Source: Pyrodictiaceae archaeon
GTDB lineage: Archaea > Thermoproteota > Thermoprotei_A > Sulfolobales > Pyrodictiaceae
Length of the DNA: 22,316 bases
Reading direction: 5' to 3'
Assembly: GCA_026986935.1 (NCBI GenBank)
Contig: JALSNP010000090.1
Location: 1-22,316 of the forward strand
Within the stretch, counting starts at the first letter, position 1. Each line of letters opens with the position of its first letter. Of this stretch, positions 7,577 through 15,483 are shown one piece after another. A program made the translations under genes and the position numbers. The notes under the pieces were generated by a model. The model ran no database searches. It had not been told where the DNA came from and saw only the letters and a program-made list of their open reading frames with translations.

Positions 7577-9452
7577 TACGGGGAGGTCTGAGCGGTCCCT
7601 ACTAGGGCGGCTATACCCCCGGGCCAAAACCGATCTCGAAATATTTTTACTCCTCTATATACCGTTAATAGTTATAACAATTACTTTTATCGTTCCGCTC
7701 CTAACGATAATCCCCGAGGCGGCGAAGGCGGATTACAAAGGGCTCCTAGGCAACGTATACTACCTAGAGCTCGACAAGTACAGTGTAAACAACTTCGTCG
7801 TTGTAAACAGGTTGCCCAACGAGATAAGGATAACCATAAACGGTTTCGACTTCGGCGTGATAGGGAACTCTATATTCAACGCAGCAGTCGTCACAATTAT
7901 TGCTGCGCTGCTTGGCTCAAGCCTGGCGCTACTGATAGGCATATACCGCTTCCGCGGCCGTAAATTGTTCTCCGTACTGGCTTACGTGCCGTTATTGATA
8001 GCTCCCTTCGTTAACGCCTACGTTGTGAAGGTAGTCTTCGCGCCAAGTCTAAGCCCCCAGGGAAACACGTTGTCATATATCATTAATCACTTGGCTGGGC
8101 CGTTACTGGGCAAGAAACTAGTCATAGCCTTTGATAAACAGGCTGGTGTCGCGCTCGCCCAGATACTCATGTTCTACCCGATAATATACATAAACGCGCT
8201 CGCGGCGCTAGGCGCTGTTGACGCCACCTTGGTGGAGCAAGCCCTTAACCTTGGAGCACGGGGCTTTAAGCTCCTTAGGAGGATTGTCTTACCCCTAATC
8301 GTTCCAGGCATCCTTGCGGGCTCAACGCTTGTGTTTATTCTGAGCCTAGAGGATGTCGGCGCTCCCCTGGTCTTCAACTACGATAAAATGATATCGTACC
8401 AGGTTTATCAGTTCTTCCAATCAGCAGCTGCTGGTGATAGAGCCACTATAGCTGCCCTGAGCCTCATACTGTTAATAGTGGCCGCGATACCGCTGGTATT
8501 CATACGTCGCTACCTAAGCCTACGCTACTATGCCCGCCTAGCCCGTGGTGCTCCTCGTCCCTTCCAGGGGATAAGGCTTGGGAGAACCGGGTACATAGTC
8601 GCGTACCTGGTCTTCCTACCAATAATTATTGCCGCGGCGACTCCTCAGATAGGTGTCATAGTGCTCTCTCTTAGCAAGAGATGGGTCGGCCCCCTACCAG
8701 ATATTCTCCCCGCGCATAGTATCTTGGCAAACTTTCACGCCATAGTATCCGACCCTGGTCTTAGAAGAGCTATAACCAATAGTCTCTCCTACCTGGGCGA
8801 GGCAATAGTATTCGTTGCGCTCCTCGGGTTCATGACGGGCTACGCCATTGCTAGGGCGCGGCTACCAGGCACTAGCCTGCTTGATGTGCTAGCGTCTCTG
8901 CCCCTAGCTGTACCAGGCCTAGTCGTGGCGTTCAGCTACTTCGTATTCTTCTCGAAATACAGTCTCTATGGCTTCTTCGACCCCTTCCTCAACCCGGGCC
9001 ACGTCCTCGTACTAGCATATATTATAAGGAAAATGCCCTTCACTGTACGCTCGGTCTTCACGGCGGTTATTCAGACACCGGAGGAACTCGAAGAGGCTGC
9101 CAGGAGCCTGGGGGCTAGGAGAGCGCGTGTCATAAGGCGCATAGTCCTACCGCTCGTATGGCACGGTATAGTGGCTGGTATACTGCTTAGCTCAATCTAT
9201 ATCCTTAGCGAGGTTAGTGTAAGCGTTACTATAGGCGCTCTCAAGGGCGGGCCAATAGCTAATCCGAGCACCCACGCGGCGCCCATAACGTACGCTATAG
9301 CGGAGATCTTCACACTGCCATCGGTTACTGGCGGTACACAGCCCCAGGCAAGAGCAGCAGCACTAGCAACACTGCTCATGGTCACAGAGATCGCGGTTAT
9401 CGCTATCGCTTCGCGGCTCGCTAGGAGAGGTCAAGCCCTCATAACCCTCTAG
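7563..9452 (+). CDS. ABC importer permease, two fused permease domains (FbpB type)
   Basis: A 629-residue membrane protein made of two tandem inner-membrane permease domains, each with about six helices. Each half has an EAA loop that docks on the ATPase: VEQALNLGARGFKLLRRIVL in the first and the matching LEEAARSLGARRARVIRRIV in the second. Both are followed by LPL-x3-GI. Between the first helix and the EAA loop is a long extracellular loop (about 50-110). Fused double permeases are usual for ferric iron and thiamine importers and need no second permease gene. The only early start is TTG at 7563, inside the end of the binding-protein gene, with GGAGGT at 7546-7551 upstream. The stop is 20 bases before the ATPase ATG. 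Together with its neighbours this forms a complete importer. Confidence 0.88.
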   Translation: MARASTGRSERSLLGRLYPRAKTDLEIFLLLYIPLIVITITFIVPLLTIIPEAAKADYKGLLGNVYYLELDKYSVNNFVVVNRLPNEIRITINGFDFGVIGNSIFNAAVVTIIAALLGSSLALLIGIYRFRGRKLFSVLAYVPLLIAPFVNAYVVKVVFAPSLSPQGNTLSYIINHLAGPLLGKKLVIAFDKQAGVALAQILMFYPIIYINALAALGAVDATLVEQALNLGARGFKLLRRIVLPLIVPGILAGSTLVFILSLEDVGAPLVFNYDKMISYQVYQFFQSAAAGDRATIAALSLILLIVAAIPLVFIRRYLSLRYYARLARGAPRPFQGIRLGRTGYIVAYLVFLPIIIAAATPQIGVIVLSLSKRWVGPLPDILPAHSILANFHAIVSDPGLRRAITNSLSYLGEAIVFVALLGFMTGYAIARARLPGTSLLDVLASLPLAVPGLVVAFSYFVFFSKYSLYGFFDPFLNPGHVLVLAYIIRKMPFTVRSVFTAVIQTPEELEEAARSLGARRARVIRRIVLPLVWHGIVAGILLSSIYILSEVSVSVTIGALKGGPIANPSTHAAPITYAIAEIFTLPSVTGGTQPQARAAALATLLMVTEIAVIAIASRLARRGQALITL

Positions 9453-9472
9453 CCCGAGAGGTGATACACCCT

Positions 9473-10576
9473 ATGGGCTTCATCCAGGTAGAGAACGTGG
9501 TCAAACGCTTCGGGCGCACAATAGCGCTACGCGGGGTCTCCCTATCCATAGAGAAGGGCGAGTTGTTCGCAATCCTGGGCCCGAGCGGTTGCGGTAAAAC
9601 CACATTGCTTAGAATAATAGCGGGCTTCGAGGTGCCAGACTCCGGGCGCATACTGTTCGAGGGACGTGATGTAACCGGGCTGCCACCGGATAAGCGTGGC
9701 ACAGTAATGGTTTTCCAGAACTGGGCTCTATGGCCCCACATGACGGTTTACGAGAACATTGCCTTCGGTCTCCGTCTCCGCAAGCTACCACGCGAGGAGA
9801 TAGATAGGCGCGTAAAATGGGTCCTAGACCTCCTAGGCCTACGTGGAATGGAGAACCGGTACCCAGGACAGCTGAGCGGGGGGCAGCAGCAACGCGTAGC
9901 GCTGGCCAGAGCGCTGGTTGTCCAGCCCAAGGTTCTGCTCCTAGACGAGCCTCTAAGCAACCTCGACGCGAAGCTGAGACTAAGGCTTAGGGGCGAGTTG
10001 CGCAAGCTGCAACGAAAGCTAGGAATAACAATGATATATGTCACCCATGACCAGGAGGAGGCTATGAGCCTCGCGGACCGAATAGCCGTGATGAGGAACG
10101 GCCTAGTAGAGGAGGTTGGCAACCCAGAGCAATTGTATAGTAACCCTTCAAGGCTCTTTACGGCAATGTTCCTCGGGAGAACAACGCTGGTTCTCGGAAA
10201 AGTACTCGATACTGAGAACAATACGGCCTTGATACAGGTTGGAGAGATAAGGGTGAAGGCAATAAACCATGGTCTCGGCAAGGGCGACTCAGCGGCCCTG
10301 GTTATAAAAGCGGAGGGCGCTACCACGAAGCAGCCTCCGGACACCAAGAGCTACACGGTGCTCAAGGGCACAGTCTCGGTGTCAATGTACATAGGCTCCT
10401 TCATAGAGATAAGGTTAACCATACCCGGGCTCGGTAAAGACGTGCTCCTAGACCTGCCAAGTGATGAGAAGGAGCCCCCGGCGGGATCCGAGCTAGAGGT
10501 CTATGTCCCCCTTAGAAACGTTCACGCTTACCCAGCGGAGGAGGAGATAGTTAAAGAAGCGCTAGAACAAGCCTAG
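9473..10576 (+). CDS. ABC importer ATPase (CysA/FbpC/PotA type) with C-terminal TOBE-like domain
   Basis: A 367-residue cytoplasmic ATPase. Motifs in order: Walker A GPSGCGKT (about 36-43), Q-loop VFQNWALWPHMTVYENI, signature LSGGQQQR, Walker B VLLLDEPLSNLD, and H-loop YVTHDQEEA. After residue about 235 comes a beta-rich extension (LGKVLDTENNTALIQ, then VSVSMYIGSFIEIRLTI) of the TOBE type seen in maltose, iron and polyamine importers. This domain often senses ligand or a regulator. The chosen start is ATG at 9473 because a perfect GAGGTGAT lies at 9457-9464, eight bases before it. GTG at 9461, inside that site, would add four residues. It is the last gene of the importer operon; its stop overlaps the end of a convergent small ORF. 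Confidence 0.92.
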   Translation: MGFIQVENVVKRFGRTIALRGVSLSIEKGELFAILGPSGCGKTTLLRIIAGFEVPDSGRILFEGRDVTGLPPDKRGTVMVFQNWALWPHMTVYENIAFGLRLRKLPREEIDRRVKWVLDLLGLRGMENRYPGQLSGGQQQRVALARALVVQPKVLLLDEPLSNLDAKLRLRLRGELRKLQRKLGITMIYVTHDQEEAMSLADRIAVMRNGLVEEVGNPEQLYSNPSRLFTAMFLGRTTLVLGKVLDTENNTALIQVGEIRVKAINHGLGKGDSAALVIKAEGATTKQPPDTKSYTVLKGTVSVSMYIGSFIEIRLTIPGLGKDVLLDLPSDEKEPPAGSELEVYVPLRNVHAYPAEEEIVKEALEQA

Positions 10577-10746
10577 GACCTAAACAGCTCTATTATCCTT
10601 TTACGAAGAGGCTCGAGAGACTCAATACGTTTTCTCACCAGTTCACGTGCATAGTTCTCTAGCTCCACGGTGGCCGCTTTTTGGTACTCATCATCTAGTT
10701 GTTTGAGATACTTATCCCTAATCTTCTCTAGCCCCTCGACTCCCAT
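10573..10746 (-). CDS. Small charged helical protein, 57 residues
   Basis: An ORF of 57 codons starting at ATG 10746, which many pipelines would miss for its size. Support is strong for so small a gene. GAGGTG sits eight bases before the ATG (about 10755-10760), and a TATA-like AAATATATCC lies about 45 bases before it. The protein starts MGVEGLEKIRDKYLKQLDDE and ends in KRIIELFRS. It is almost wholly charged amphipathic helix, rich in K, R, E and L, with no cysteine and no membrane segment, so a short coiled coil or helical hairpin is likely. Such proteins often bind another protein or nucleic acid, but I do not recognise this one. Its stop codon lies inside the last codons of the convergent ABC ATPase gene. 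Confidence 0.65.
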   Translation of the reverse strand: MGVEGLEKIRDKYLKQLDDEYQKAATVELENYARELVRKRIESLEPLRKRIIELFRS

Positions 10747-10785
10747 GGGCTGTACACCTCTCCGAGAACAGGGCTATTATTTTGG

Positions 10786-10797
10786 ATATATTTAGGT
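10786..10797 (-). promoter_or_regulatory. TATA-like box upstream of the 57-residue ORF
   Basis: The minus strand reads CTAAATATATCC, about 45 bases before the ATG at 10746. The box is near-palindromic and could also work on the plus strand, toward the GC-rich segment at 10811-10960. Confidence 0.4.
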
Positions 10798-10810
10798 TTA
10801 GGCAGCATGG

Positions 10811-10960
10811 CCCCAGGTCTCCCCAGCGACCTGGATGATGCAACTATACCTCCTATTTAGCCACCAAGGACGGGATGGCTACGGCCGGGAGTGACCCGCC
10901 CCCTGCCCATCTAGCCCCGGGACACGGGGTCGAGTTGCAGGGGACCGGGGTTCCACGGAA
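10811..10960. other. GC-rich intergenic segment with nested hairpins; candidate structured RNA
   Basis: No credible ORF. Several perfect stems occur in 150 bases. CCAGGTC (10813-10819) pairs with GACCTGG (10828-10834) around an 8-base loop. GGC-TACG-GCC (10877-10886) is a C(UACG)G tetraloop hairpin inside an outer CGGG/CCCG pair (10871-10874, 10895-10898). CCCCTGC (10900-10906) pairs with GCAGGGG (10937-10943), enclosing CCCC/GGGG (10915-10918, 10926-10929). The part from 10861 is about two-thirds G+C, as is the tRNA in this window. In hyperthermophiles that is a known mark of structured RNA. I could not match it to SRP RNA, RNase P RNA, 5S rRNA, C/D or H/ACA guides with confidence. Strand is undecided. 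Confidence 0.4.
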
Positions 10961-11039
10961 AGAGACCCAGTACCAGGCCTAGATATAGTATTCTGTGCGT
11001 CTCAGCGACGAGTAGGCGTTCTCGGTTACCTCCTGGTGC

Positions 11040-12884
11040 TTATAGGTCGAGCGAGGCTGCGGCCTCTCTTACCAACGGCTCGTATTCTCTGAGCGATGAG
11101 ACAACCCGGTATCGTTGCATAAGTCTGCCCAGGTGCCTACGAATGCTTGGTCTCGTAAAACGGTAATCGCCTAGAATAATTAGGGCTGCGTCCTCTGGGC
11201 TTCTTCTAGCCCTCCCCACGGCTTGTAGGACTCTAATAGCAGCGTTTACCTCGAAGAACATTGATCTTGCTCTTCTTTCCCCGATCTTTTTTGCAAGGAC
11301 CCGTACTTGGTCTTTGACGTAGTCATCTGGCTGAGGATACGGTACACCAGCGATGAACACCGTGGTTATAAGGCTGTGACCGTTTTTGTCTCGTAGCTCT
11401 ATTCCCTCGGTTAGCTTTCCTCCTGCAACAGCGTTGACTAGTACGTGCTTCTTAGTAAGAACCGTGTTGATGACCTCCTCTATTGCTGTGTCCCGGTTCT
11501 CGGTTATCATCTCCCCTATGTCGTCTCTGAGAAATTCTTGCACTCTTTGCAGGAACTCATAACTCGGGTACACTGCGAGCAGTGATCGCCTAACATGGTT
11601 AAACGTCTTAGCTATATAGTCGGCGTATAGTCTATAGATACGTGTGTCGCGCGCTTGGTAGCGCGAGGTAAGCTCACTAGTAACGAGAACGGCCAAGGTA
11701 TCCATGGGGAAGACGGGGCCGTACCTAGACTCTACATCCAGATACACGAGAGGCTTCTCGACGCACATAAGCGTCTTCAAGGCCTCTGCGTCTGGGAGGG
11801 TACCGCTCGCTAGTATAGCGGCCTTGGCCTTATTGATGACGCTGCCCACGATGCTGCACGGCTCCAGGGGGAGAACCCTTAGCACAGGCTCTCTGTCGAG
11901 AGAAAGATACACCCCAACATCGTCGCGCCATAGAGCCTCGGCGAAGACGGCGACCCGTGTCAAATAAACGCTGAGAGAGATAGGCGCCCCCTCCTCTAGC
12001 CTCTCCCGGGTCTTCTCCATGCGCACCTCCTCGGCAGCATCCCTCCATATACTTGGCTCCTCGAGGAGATCGCGCAGAGCCCCCGTGTCCAGCCTCGTTA
12101 GCTTCCCTCTGCTCTCGACCCCCCTAACAAGATCCTCGAGCCCGCGTAGCCTCTCGGCAAGATCGCTTGGAAGCCCATACTCCTCGATCTCCCTTATCGA
12201 CGCCTCAAGGTCGCGTATACCCAGCCTAGCTTCCAGCAATGATTGGAGGCTGAGCAGTGAATGAGCCTCATCAACAACGACCACGAAGTCGCTTATCACG
12301 AGCGGCTCGAAAACGGTTTCAAATATTTCCTGCCTAAAGAGATAAGGGTACGTTGCCACTATTATGCGCGAGGACGGTACTAGTAGCTTTAGCGCGAAAA
12401 AGGGGCAAACACCCTTATCAACTAGCCTCTTCACAGCCTGCCTCGGCGAATCCGTCGAGGAGACCACCGCTCTTATCTCATCCTCATCTATATCTGATAG
12501 CGATGCGTAGTAGGCGCACTCTCCTCTCAGTCTCAGCAATCTACACGTGTTCCAGAAATCGTCGATGCCGAGCCGCTCCTCCTCCAGTAATGGGCACATC
12601 CGCCTAGCGCTGTATAAGAAGGTGTAATCCGTGGCTCCGAAGCGCCTAAGCTCGCGGATAACTGGCTGTATCTCGTTACGTGTGCGGACAACATAAAGCA
12701 CCCTCTCGGGGCCAGCATCCAGCAAGCCCTTAAGAATAGTTGCTGTCTTGCCAAATCCTGTAGGAGCCCTTAGTGCTAATACGGAGCCCTTCTCAATAGC
12801 CTCTCTTATATGATTAGCTGCCTCTAGTTGCCCGGGCCTAGGCCTATTATAGGGGAATGCTAGGTTTCCTTCTCTCTCCGCCAC
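11040..12884 (-). CDS. xpd: XPD/Rad3-family Fe-S DNA helicase
   Basis: A 614-residue superfamily 2 helicase, close to the usual archaeal XPD length. Walker A APTGFGKT is at 40-47 and motif Ia is VLYVVRTRNE near 62-71. Four cysteines at C97, C114, C123 and C160 are spaced as ligands of the 4Fe-4S cluster that defines this family. The DEAH box is at 205-208 (VVVVDEAHSL). ASGTLP and the motif VI QAVGRARRS complete helicase domain 2. Archaeal XPD unwinds DNA 5' to 3' and is linked to nucleotide excision repair. The start is GTG at 12884, which places the Q-motif-like RPRPGQ at 15-20 as expected. It overlaps the end of the upstream nicotinamidase-like gene by 25 bases, so the two are probably cotranscribed and coupled. 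Confidence 0.95.
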   Translation of the reverse strand: MAEREGNLAFPYNRPRPGQLEAANHIREAIEKGSVLALRAPTGFGKTATILKGLLDAGPERVLYVVRTRNEIQPVIRELRRFGATDYTFLYSARRMCPLLEEERLGIDDFWNTCRLLRLRGECAYYASLSDIDEDEIRAVVSSTDSPRQAVKRLVDKGVCPFFALKLLVPSSRIIVATYPYLFRQEIFETVFEPLVISDFVVVVDEAHSLLSLQSLLEARLGIRDLEASIREIEEYGLPSDLAERLRGLEDLVRGVESRGKLTRLDTGALRDLLEEPSIWRDAAEEVRMEKTRERLEEGAPISLSVYLTRVAVFAEALWRDDVGVYLSLDREPVLRVLPLEPCSIVGSVINKAKAAILASGTLPDAEALKTLMCVEKPLVYLDVESRYGPVFPMDTLAVLVTSELTSRYQARDTRIYRLYADYIAKTFNHVRRSLLAVYPSYEFLQRVQEFLRDDIGEMITENRDTAIEEVINTVLTKKHVLVNAVAGGKLTEGIELRDKNGHSLITTVFIAGVPYPQPDDYVKDQVRVLAKKIGERRARSMFFEVNAAIRVLQAVGRARRSPEDAALIILGDYRFTRPSIRRHLGRLMQRYRVVSSLREYEPLVREAAASLDL

Positions 12885-13513
12885 TTACCAGTACCCCTAA
12901 ACACTATGCCCTCAGAGCGCCTAACTATAACTCCGCGGTATAGGAAGCTTACTTGGCGAAGAGTAGCATAGTAATCGAACTCGTTGAGAGCGCTAATAGC
13001 ATCCATGGGGATGTGGACGCGGTACCATCGTAGAGCAGCGCTAGCGGCTGTGTGAAGCACACAGATATTGGCAACAGTGCCGACTATAACGAGGTCTCGT
13101 ACACCATGGACGCGGAGGAGATCGTCGAGCGGCGTCCCGTAGAACCCATCGTACCTCGTCTTCTCGACAACTATCTCTCCAGGCAGCGGGGTGAGCTCAT
13201 CAATAATCCTCCAACCCCACGTCCCCTTGACTACGTGCTCTCCCCAGATCCCGAACTCGGGGTCCCCAGGATAATGAGTATCCTGTGTAAATATGGTCAT
13301 TACCTGTTTCTCACGAGCCCTTTGGAGAAGAAGCCTAATAGGCTCGATGGTCTCCTCAGCCCCCGGTACTCGGAGCCTCCCACCAGGTTTCACGAAGTCA
13401 TTCTGCATGTCAACTATTATGAGAGCAGTTCTCTCGGCGTCTAGCTCAACGCTCTCCGTAACAGGTATATCGGGGACAACGACGCGCACACCCTTAATAG
13501 TGCTAGTGGGCAT
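12860..13513 (-). CDS. Nicotinamidase-like cysteine hydrolase (isochorismatase superfamily)
   Basis: A 217-residue cytoplasmic enzyme. The catalytic triad is visible: D35 in IVDMQNDF, K118 in VVEKTRYDGF, and C151 in VANICVLHTA. Nicotinamidases also hold a metal through an Asp-x-His plus a later His; here D78 and H80 in QDTHYPGDPEF and H93 in GEHVVKG fit. That makes nicotinamide to nicotinate plus ammonia, in NAD salvage, the most likely reaction. Other amidases of the superfamily cannot be excluded. The sequence continues about 20 residues past the usual N terminus. The ATG at 13513 has a GGTGA site six or so bases upstream. A TATATA box lies at about 13561-13569. The gene is first of a pair with XPD; no functional link between the two is known to me. 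Confidence 0.85.
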   Translation of the reverse strand: MPTSTIKGVRVVVPDIPVTESVELDAERTALIIVDMQNDFVKPGGRLRVPGAEETIEPIRLLLQRAREKQVMTIFTQDTHYPGDPEFGIWGEHVVKGTWGWRIIDELTPLPGEIVVEKTRYDGFYGTPLDDLLRVHGVRDLVIVGTVANICVLHTAASAALRWYRVHIPMDAISALNEFDYYATLRQVSFLYRGVIVRRSEGIVFRGTGKWRREKET

Positions 13514-13559
13514 AAGAGGGTCACCCCCCTACTAGGGTTTCCCGAGACCCCGGTAACCG

Positions 13560-13570
13560 CGTATATATCC
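13560..13570 (-). promoter_or_regulatory. TATA box of the nicotinamidase-XPD pair
   Basis: The minus strand reads GGATATATAC, about 50 bases before the ATG at 13513, with a GGTGA site between. It lies back to back with the plus-strand box at 13593-13602. Confidence 0.5.
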
Positions 13571-13592
13571 TTGGGCTCGGCGGGAACTCTAA

Positions 13593-13602
13593 GGCTTATA
13601 TG
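13593..13602 (+). promoter_or_regulatory. TATA box of the 68-residue protein gene
   Basis: GCTTATATG lies about 45 bases before the ATG at 13642. It overlaps an ATG at 13600, which argues against 13600 as the true start because transcription would begin downstream of it. Confidence 0.5.
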
Positions 13603-13641
13603 TTCCCGGCGCCCAAGCCCCTCCTACACGGGTGCCTAGTC

Positions 13642-13848
13642 ATGGGAGGAAAGCATGGCAAGTACGCATACGTGCTAAGAGGCGATGGCTGGTACGTTAA
13701 AGTAAGAGTGCTAAAGAGTAGAAACGAGAACGACCCCTCGAGATACATTATCGTTGGCCCGAAGAGGCGGGAACCACCAGCAACCTACCCAGTGCTACGA
13801 GAGGACGAGGTACCCGAGGAGGTTAGGAAACAACTATACAGTGTCTAG
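13642..13848 (+). CDS. Small conserved-looking beta-rich protein, 68 residues
   Basis: A basic 68-residue protein. It starts MGGKHGKYAYVLRGDGWYVK and continues with VRVLKSRNENDPSRYIIVGP, a run of short beta strands with loops. The C-terminal part is charged and helical (REDEVPEEVRKQ). It has no cysteines or membrane segment. The shape suggests a small nucleic-acid- or ribosome-associated barrel, but I do not recognise the family. An in-frame ATG at 13600 would add 14 residues. I prefer 13642 because GGGTG lies seven bases before it (13630-13634). The TATA box also overlaps 13600, so an RNA would start too late to include it. It diverges from the nicotinamidase gene. Confidence 0.65.
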   Translation: MGGKHGKYAYVLRGDGWYVKVRVLKSRNENDPSRYIIVGPKRREPPATYPVLREDEVPEEVRKQLYSV

Positions 13849-14012
13849 AACCCGCGTCCTAGAGGCCTTCTCATCACGTAATCCTCTGACCTGGTTTGCG
13901 CCGAGTCCCAGCCGCTCTTCTCAGAGAATATCTCCCTCTCCCTGCTCTTTTGCGGCGTTAAGAGTTTGATAGACAAGGTTGCAATTTAGTACTACACGGG
14001 TGCCGAGCAGCC

Positions 14013-14639
14013 TTGACGTACAGCGTGCTCGCATACGACCCCCTGCTAGGACAGGCGGGCGTAGCGGTCGTTTCTGGAAGCATTGCTGTCGGCGCCAGGG
14101 TTCCTTGGGCTCGTCACGGCGTAGGGGTTGTAGCCACGCAGGCCTATACGAACCCCGCTCTGGGGCCAATGATACTAGAGCTCTTATCAAAATCATATAC
14201 AGCCGAGGACGCGCTCAGACAAGCACTCTCGCGCGACCCAAGCCCCGCTCATAGACAGGTAGCGGTTATTGATTATCGCGGAGACGTCGCAGTCCATGAC
14301 GGTGACTGGACCCCGCAGTGGCACGGCTATCACGTGCACCCGAGCGAGCCAGTTATATGCATAGCCAATCTTGTCAAAGGCCCATCGGTTTGCAGAAGCG
14401 CTATTGATGCTTACAGCTCGTCTAGGGGAAGCCTCGCGGAGAGACTCCTAGCAGCAATAGAGGCTGCTCACCGCGCGGGAGGCGATAGGAGAGGAGATCG
14501 CTCCGCGGCACTCCTCGTGGTAGGCCAGACAGAGTACACACCCTACTATGACAAGATAATCGATCTCCGAGTAGACTTCTCATCAGAGCCCGTTAAGATG
14601 ATTAAAAAACTCTACGTAGCCTACACCGAGGGGGTCTAG
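14013..14639 (+). CDS. DUF1028-family protein (Ntn-hydrolase-like fold)
   Basis: A 208-residue protein. Family landmarks: N-terminal TYSVLAYDPLLGQAGVAVVS, VGARVPWARHGVGVVATQAY, NPALGP, and near the end AGGDRRGDRSAALLVV. DUF1028 proteins are placed by structure with Ntn hydrolases, but no reaction is established. If the fold holds, Thr2 right after the start would be the candidate nucleophile, which also supports the TTG at 14013 as the true start, since known members begin M-T-[FY]-S. A TATA-like AATTTAG at about 13983-13989 would give a leaderless or nearly leaderless RNA. The 160-base gap before it shows no clear gene. Some bacterial relatives sit beside amidohydrolase genes; here no such partner is present. 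Confidence 0.85.
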   Translation: MTYSVLAYDPLLGQAGVAVVSGSIAVGARVPWARHGVGVVATQAYTNPALGPMILELLSKSYTAEDALRQALSRDPSPAHRQVAVIDYRGDVAVHDGDWTPQWHGYHVHPSEPVICIANLVKGPSVCRSAIDAYSSSRGSLAERLLAAIEAAHRAGGDRRGDRSAALLVVGQTEYTPYYDKIIDLRVDFSSEPVKMIKKLYVAYTEGV

Positions 14640-14660
14640 ACACCCCCCGGGGCGGAGGGC

Positions 14661-15467
14661 TCATCTTCTCGTGGCTTGCACCCTTTCGCAGTACTCTCGC
14701 GGCAACACCCCAAGTATGCGGCAAGCTATCATAGTCGAGCTGCATAGGGGGCAATCCACTTTCTCGCGCATTCTCAGAACCCTGGCGTTAATTCCCTCGG
14801 ATTCAAGCCTCTTAGCCAGCCACTCCTCGTCCGCCCACTGGTCGGGGCCCAGCAAGACTATATCGGGTCTAATCTCGCGCAAGGGCTCAAGGAAATCAGT
14901 CTTACTACCGAGCCTCGCCTCATAAACATACCTTATAGCGGAGACTACTTGTAAGCGCTGCTCCTCGGGGACAAAAGGCTCCCTGCCCTTGATCTTACGA
15001 ACAGAGTCATCCCTAGCAACTATGACGTGGACCTGGCCTAGGCGCCAGGCCTCTCTAAGCAGACCAATATGCCCTGGGTGAAGAATATCAAACGTGCCAG
15101 CGACAACGACTCTTGGCCTCTCCAGTAGCTCCGAGGGGCGTTTCCACTCAAACTCCGCGACACCGAGCCACCGAAGAGCATCAATAAGCCCCTCCGCATA
15201 AGCTATGTCAGCTAAGGCTGTGAAATAATCACCCTTATCTAGGAAGTACTTCGCGTCCTCAACGTAGCGCGAAGCGAGATCCACTATCCTCCTAGCCCTC
15301 GCATTATTCAAGCTACCCAGCTTATCCAGGACAGACTCGACATTAGTAATATAGATCTCCACACGCCTACGCGGATCAAGACCAGCCACATCCACCATAG
15401 CTTGCAGACGCCCCCGGAGACATTCCTTAGAAAACAATAAGCAAGTATTTAGGAGGTAACCCTCCAT
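14661..15467 (-). CDS. DUF357 domain fused to cytidylyltransferase (FAD synthetase/RibL-like)
   Basis: A 268-residue cytoplasmic protein. Residues about 34-102 match the helical DUF357 domain (IYITNVESVL, then YVEDAKYFLDKGDYFTALAD and AEGLIDALRWLG). Residues about 117-268 are a nucleotidyltransferase of the cytidylyltransferase type. HPGH is at 130-133 in AGTFDILHPGHIGLL, DSVRKIKGREPFVPEEQR and IRPDIVLLGPDQ follow, and CSST replaces the ISSTR-like motif. Archaeal relatives include the air-sensitive FAD synthetase RibL, so transfer of AMP or CMP to a phosphorylated small molecule is likely. The frame is open upstream to 15563 and would add a false signal-peptide-like stretch; that part lies inside the upstream gene. 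ATG at 15467 is the sensible start, 17 bases after the previous stop. Cysteines near the C terminus may matter for activity. Confidence 0.8.
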   Translation of the reverse strand: MEGYLLNTCLLFSKECLRGRLQAMVDVAGLDPRRRVEIYITNVESVLDKLGSLNNARARRIVDLASRYVEDAKYFLDKGDYFTALADIAYAEGLIDALRWLGVAEFEWKRPSELLERPRVVVAGTFDILHPGHIGLLREAWRLGQVHVIVARDDSVRKIKGREPFVPEEQRLQVVSAIRYVYEARLGSKTDFLEPLREIRPDIVLLGPDQWADEEWLAKRLESEGINARVLRMREKVDCPLCSSTMIACRILGVLPREYCERVQATRR

Positions 15468-15483
15468 AGCCCCTGCCCCGGGG

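Noticed and set aside
10835..10842. GATGATGC as a possible C box of a C/D guide RNA.
   Set aside because: Only six of seven bases fit RUGAUGA and no CUGA D box with terminal stem lies at the right distance.
10871..10898. A kink-turn (L7Ae site) in the CGGG...GUGACCCG hairpin.
   Set aside because: Tandem G-A pairs can be drawn, but the three-base bulge is not in the required place.
13600..13641. A 14-residue N-terminal extension of the 68-residue protein starting at ATG 13600.
   Set aside because: The TATA box overlaps that ATG and a GGGTG site fits the ATG at 13642 instead.
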